Below, piece after piece: positions 61,028-64,000 of a DNA stretch of 64,000 bases. A model generated the notes under the pieces. The model had not been told where the DNA came from and ran no database searches. It saw only the letters and a program-made list of their open reading frames with translations. This DNA comes from J027 sp965215855 (GTDB taxonomy: Bacteria > Chloroflexota > Anaerolineae > Aggregatilineales > J027): assembly GCA_965215855.1 (NCBI GenBank), contig CBDCER010000003.1, positions 3,410,001 through 3,474,000 of the forward strand. Reading direction: 5' to 3'. How positions within the stretch are numbered: position 1 is the first letter of the stretch; every line of letters starts with the position of its first letter. Made by a program: the position numbers and the translations under genes.

Positions 61028-62116
61028 ATGGCGCACGAGTCACCACATATCATACTCGATGCCCACCAGGACATCGCCTATAATTACTTCGAGGCCGGAC
61101 GCGACTTTCGGCAACCGGCCTTGAAGAAGCGCCAGCATGACAATTCGCCGGAGATACTCAAATCACGCGGGTTGGCAACCATTGGCTTGCCCGATGCGTT
61201 GCAGGGAAGGGTGGGAATTGTCTTTGCCACCCTGTATTCCACACCTGGCTGGTCAAGATTTCCGGCTAAAATCCGTTATAATTCTCCCCGTGAGGCCCAC
61301 GAACAAGCCATGCGTCAGCTTGACTACTACCGGCGGCTGGTCGACTCAGATGACCGGGTGGTCTTGATCCAAACGCAATCAGATTTGCAAATGGTCTTGG
61401 CTTCTTGGGCAGAGGGCTGCGACGAAGCGGAACACCGTCTTGGCCTGGTGATCTTGATGGAAGGTGCTGATCCGATTCTGGAGCCACCCCAAGCTGAAGA
61501 ATGGTTTGCGAAGGGAGTACGGATCATCGGCCCAGCTTGGTCGGAGACACGTTATGCAGGCGGCACGGGACGTCCAGGGCCATTGACTGATCTCGGCCAC
61601 GAATTGTTGGAGGTCATGGCAAGCAATGGAATGATCCTTGATCTTTCGCATCTCGCTGAGAAAGCCTATTATCAGGCTATTGAGCGGTATGAAGGTCCGA
61701 TGATTGCTAGCCACAGTAATCCCCGCCACTTTCTGGATAGCGACCGCATGTTATCGGACAAGATGATTGCACTGCTGGCTGAACGTGATGGCGTTATGGG
61801 ATTGGTTCCTTACAATGGCTTTATGACTCCTGATTGGCGGCCTGGTGACCCGAAGAATCACGTGACGATTGAGCATTATCTAGATATGATAGACTATGTT
61901 TGCCAGTTGACGGGTAGTGCCCGCCATGTTGGGATCGGTAGCGATTGGGATGGTGGTTTTGGCAGCGAGTCTATTCCACATCCGTTTGATACAGTTGCCG
62001 ATTTATGGAAACTCAATGATGCACTTTTAAATCGTGGATTTCAGGTGACGGATGTTCAGGCGGTTCTCAGCGGGAATTTTTTGAGATTATTGCAACAGGG
62101 CTTGCCTTCAAGTTAG
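61028..62116 (+). CDS. M19-family dipeptidase
   Basis: A 362-residue zinc dipeptidase of the renal dipeptidase family. The metal ligands appear in ILDAHQDIAYNY (HxD), LVILMEGADPI (bridging Glu), PMIASHSNPRHF (His) and HVGIGSDWDGGFG (Asp). WSETRYAGGTGRPGPLTDLG is the usual substrate loop. No signal peptide is present, so it is cytoplasmic. It is 9 bases after the DsbA-like gene and 18 bases before the small membrane protein gene, suggesting one transcript. Confidence 0.92.
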   Translation: MAHESPHIILDAHQDIAYNYFEAGRDFRQPALKKRQHDNSPEILKSRGLATIGLPDALQGRVGIVFATLYSTPGWSRFPAKIRYNSPREAHEQAMRQLDYYRRLVDSDDRVVLIQTQSDLQMVLASWAEGCDEAEHRLGLVILMEGADPILEPPQAEEWFAKGVRIIGPAWSETRYAGGTGRPGPLTDLGHELLEVMASNGMILDLSHLAEKAYYQAIERYEGPMIASHSNPRHFLDSDRMLSDKMIALLAERDGVMGLVPYNGFMTPDWRPGDPKNHVTIEHYLDMIDYVCQLTGSARHVGIGSDWDGGFGSESIPHPFDTVADLWKLNDALLNRGFQVTDVQAVLSGNFLRLLQQGLPSS

Positions 62117-62134
62117 AGTTTGGCGTAGTGATTT

Positions 62135-62596
62135 ATGGCCCATCAGGAAACACGTGAACGTTTTGCTCAAATTGGGATTCTGGTCAGCACCTTGGGGCTG
62201 ATATTGGCATTGATTGGCCTGTTCCCCTCCATTACCGGCGTAGAACCGCAGTCGGGTATTGGTGTGCTCCAAATCCTGGTCATTATTTTCGGCCTGACAA
62301 TGCTAACCAGTGGGGCGTTGGTCTTCGTAAAGATTACATTCTATCCTTATTCGAGTCGCAACCTTGCCCAGGATATTGCGGTACGGTTGAGCTTAACGGG
62401 CTTGTTGATGACATTTGCCATTGGGTTGGCCGATGTATTTGGGTTTGGGTCGCATACGCCAGGTAACGAGGAAAATCTCCCTTATTTGGGTCCCTGGCAG
62501 GCGGCAGGCATGTCCATTGGCTTTGCGGTGGCGTCGTTAGGCGTTATTATCTTTGCGCTGATGGGGCCATCTGAAGATGATGGAGACGCTGGATAG
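62135..62596 (+). CDS. Small four-helix membrane protein, unknown
   Basis: A 153-residue protein with four hydrophobic segments (ILVSTLGLILALIGLFPSI; VLQILVIIFGLTMLTSGALV; RLSLTGLLMTFAIGLADVFG; AAGMSIGFAVASLGVIIFAL) and a short acidic C-terminal tail (GPSEDDGDAG). No known motif is visible. It is the last gene of the HAD-DsbA-dipeptidase run. Confidence 0.75.
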   Translation: MAHQETRERFAQIGILVSTLGLILALIGLFPSITGVEPQSGIGVLQILVIIFGLTMLTSGALVFVKITFYPYSSRNLAQDIAVRLSLTGLLMTFAIGLADVFGFGSHTPGNEENLPYLGPWQAAGMSIGFAVASLGVIIFALMGPSEDDGDAG

Positions 62597-62749
62597 ACTT
62601 CGTCATTTGATGCAGCAGGCAGTGTGATAGAAAACTTAGCTCAAATGGCGTGTACGCTCGTTGATATTACCCCAAATGCCATTACTGCCGGTTGGCATAC
62701 ATCATTCCACAATGGAGCTGCGCGGGATTATCAAGGCCACATCGTGACA

Positions 62750-63433
62750 CTACTGTGCCTCGAAGCGATAGCCAACCCGATGCTCGGTCACGATATAAGT
62801 GGGATTGGTAGCGTCTGGCTCAATTTTGCGACGTAGTTGGCTGATATAGACCCGTGGATAGTACAGGTCTTCACTGTATTCTCGGCCCCATACTTGTTCC
62901 AGCAGTTCACGTTGGGGCACAACTCGCCCTGCATTTTCAAGCAGAACCGCCAGTAGTTTGAATTCGGTCGGTGTCAAATGTCGTTTTTCTCCGCGTATGT
63001 GGACATGACGGTGTTGCAAATCAATGCGTAAATATCCATCGTCGTAACCACTCTCGGTTTCGCTCACTGACATCTGTGAGCGGCGGAGTAACGCCCTAAC
63101 GCGAGCAACAAATTCCTTCATTCGGATGGGTTTGACGATATATTCGTCAGCGCCAGCGTTTAGCCCCTCCACGATGTCTTCTTCAGTGGTGGCTCGTGCG
63201 CTCAGGAGCATGATTGGCGTTTCGGCAAATTCACGGATACGCTGGCACATGGTCAGGCCATCCATAGCCGGCATCAGAATGTCAGCGATGACCAGGTCAT
63301 ATCGTTCATCATGGAACAGACGCAATGCCTCCAGACCATTGGTCGCCGTCGTCACCTGAAATCCTTCGCGTGTTAGCTTTTGATTGAGCGAGTCGCGGAT
63401 TGCTTCCTCATCATCAACCACCAATATCTTCAT
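62750..63433 (-). CDS. OmpR/PhoB-family response regulator
   Basis: A 227-residue regulator. The ATG at 63433 opens MKILVVDDEEAIRDSL; an ATG 39 bases upstream adds unlike residues. The phospho-Asp is in YDLVIADILMPAMDG and the Lys in EYIVKPIRM. The winged-helix output domain shows RHLTPTEFKLLAVLLENAGR and YYPRVYISQLRRKIEPD. No histidine kinase adjoins it in the window. It is divergent from the LivK-type gene. Confidence 0.94.
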   Translation of the reverse strand: MKILVVDDEEAIRDSLNQKLTREGFQVTTATNGLEALRLFHDERYDLVIADILMPAMDGLTMCQRIREFAETPIMLLSARATTEEDIVEGLNAGADEYIVKPIRMKEFVARVRALLRRSQMSVSETESGYDDGYLRIDLQHRHVHIRGEKRHLTPTEFKLLAVLLENAGRVVPQRELLEQVWGREYSEDLYYPRVYISQLRRKIEPDATNPTYIVTEHRVGYRFEAQ

Positions 63434-63537
63434 TATGAAGCTCCTATCCAAATTCTGTTGATAGTGTAGCACCGGTACGCGTCTGGAACAAAGCAGATGG
63501 TTTCAACAGACTCTTGACAGCATCAATGCCGGTAGAT

Positions 63538-63565
63538 TTTGACTGTGACAAGAAATCACTATAAT
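63538..63565 (+). promoter_or_regulatory. Possible promoter for the LivK-type gene
   Basis: TTTGAC (63538-63543) and TATAAT (63560-63565) have a 16-base spacer, 52 bases before the ATG. The -10 is perfect. Confidence 0.4.
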
Positions 63566-63616
63566 CTTACAGTATCTTTTTTGTAGACTCGGCCACATAA
63601 ATTGGAGGTTCCTCAA

Positions 63617-64000
63617 ATGAAACGATCATTAAAAATCATTGTTGCTGTTGTGCTGGTGCTGACATTCATTGTGCCATTGACTGCCTTGGCGCAAGATGGC
63701 GGCGATGATGACGCTCCACGTATCGGTTTTTGGGATGAATGCCCCACGCCTGAGAATTTACCGGATGAGGTTAAGGTTGGCATTATTTTCGGACTGACAG
63801 GCAGCATTGCTCAGTACGGATCGCCGCAGCTCAACGGTGTTCTTTTGGCAGTGGACGAAATTAACGAAAGCGGTTATCTGGGCGATGCAACACTGGTAGC
63901 CCTCAGTGAAGATGGCGGTAGCGACCGTGAAACATCGATTGCAGCCATGACCAAATTGGTTGAAGAGGATGGCGTAGTGGCCGTCATTGGCCCGACGCTC
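63617..64000 (+). CDS. Branched-chain amino acid-type ABC transporter binding protein, 3'-truncated by window edge
   Basis: The first 128 residues of a periplasmic-binding-type protein. GGAGG stands 9 bases before the ATG. A signal peptide is clear (KIIVAVVLVLTFIVPLTALA). The mature part starts with acidic residues and then the LivK-type opening: VKVGIIFGLTGSIAQYGSPQ, then a long helix (NGVLLAVDEINESGYLG) and VEEDGVVAVIGPTL. The ligand may be an amino acid, urea or an aromatic acid. The frame runs off the window. Confidence 0.9.
   Translation, partial: MKRSLKIIVAVVLVLTFIVPLTALAQDGGDDDAPRIGFWDECPTPENLPDEVKVGIIFGLTGSIAQYGSPQLNGVLLAVDEINESGYLGDATLVALSEDGGSDRETSIAAMTKLVEEDGVVAVIGPTL

Noticed and set aside
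62624..62836. 70-codon + strand frame after the small membrane protein
   Set aside because: It runs antisense into the response regulator gene and has no support.

Overview
The window looks like an interior chromosomal segment of a heterotrophic bacterium, most likely a member of the Chloroflexota (Anaerolineae-like). This is inference from gene content and style: moderate GC, frequent TTG and GTG starts, a family-39-type glycosyltransferase with a C-terminal beta domain, DUF4395 proteins, F420-type luciferase-like oxidoreductases, two dynamin-like GTPases in tandem, and lipoproteins with no outer-membrane genes. No rRNA, tRNA, CRISPR array, prophage or plasmid gene was found.

Layout. 1-11.1 kb: the end of an F420-type oxidoreductase, an unknown secreted protein, a sulfur-handling MBL-rhodanese protein, a Tat-exported molybdenum enzyme overlapping a five-haem cytochrome, a perfect 31-bp palindrome, a large membrane protein, two unknown genes and a second, cytoplasmic molybdenum enzyme. 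11.2-17.6 kb: a co-directional run with queG, corA, RNase D, a beta-CASP ribonuclease, a 69-residue protein ending in a clamp-binding-like motif, surE and a sugar-nucleotide-epimerase-like gene. 17.6-20.05 kb: an AT-rich island with an Arf/SRPRB-like membrane GTPase and a single-pass protein with a fasciclin ectodomain. 20.1-25.7 kb: an ECF sigma factor, an IS605-like right-end remnant, two deoxynucleoside kinases (one fused to MazG), a GAF protein and a divergent two-component pair. 25.7-29.6 kb: acyl-CoA ligase, acyl-CoA mutase large subunit and tatA. 29.7-33 kb: a phosphatase/anti-sigma kinase fusion with its STAS partner.

33.1-37 kb holds a full cysteine-biosynthesis operon of the protein-thiocarboxylate type (CysM-like synthase, JAMM protease, CysO-like carrier, DUF4395, thioredoxin-like and MoeZ-like proteins) behind a structured leader. 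37.2-40.8 kb has an M28 peptidase, rpmG, its terminator, and a group IIC intron inserted directly behind that terminator with a TGA-interrupted maturase. 40.8-45 kb is a three-gene operon with a TIR-transmembrane protein. 45.1-48 kb contains a TPR-like protein, an alpha/beta hydrolase and a DtxR-type regulator. 48-54.1 kb is a tightly overlapping chemosensory operon (CheW, two receptors without a clear sensor domain, a methyltransferase and a CheA-REC hybrid). 54.2-64 kb has ssb, CBS and Usp proteins, tandem dynamins, a HAD phosphatase, a DsbA-like protein, an M19 dipeptidase, an OmpR regulator and the start of a LivK-type binding protein.

The strongest candidates for something little described are the GTPase/fasciclin pair in the AT-rich island, the TIR-transmembrane operon, and the 69-residue protein coupled to the beta-CASP nuclease. 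The best supported mechanistic stories are the CysO-JAMM-CysM operon, where the carrier needs trimming to expose Gly-Gly, and the terminator-targeted group IIC intron.
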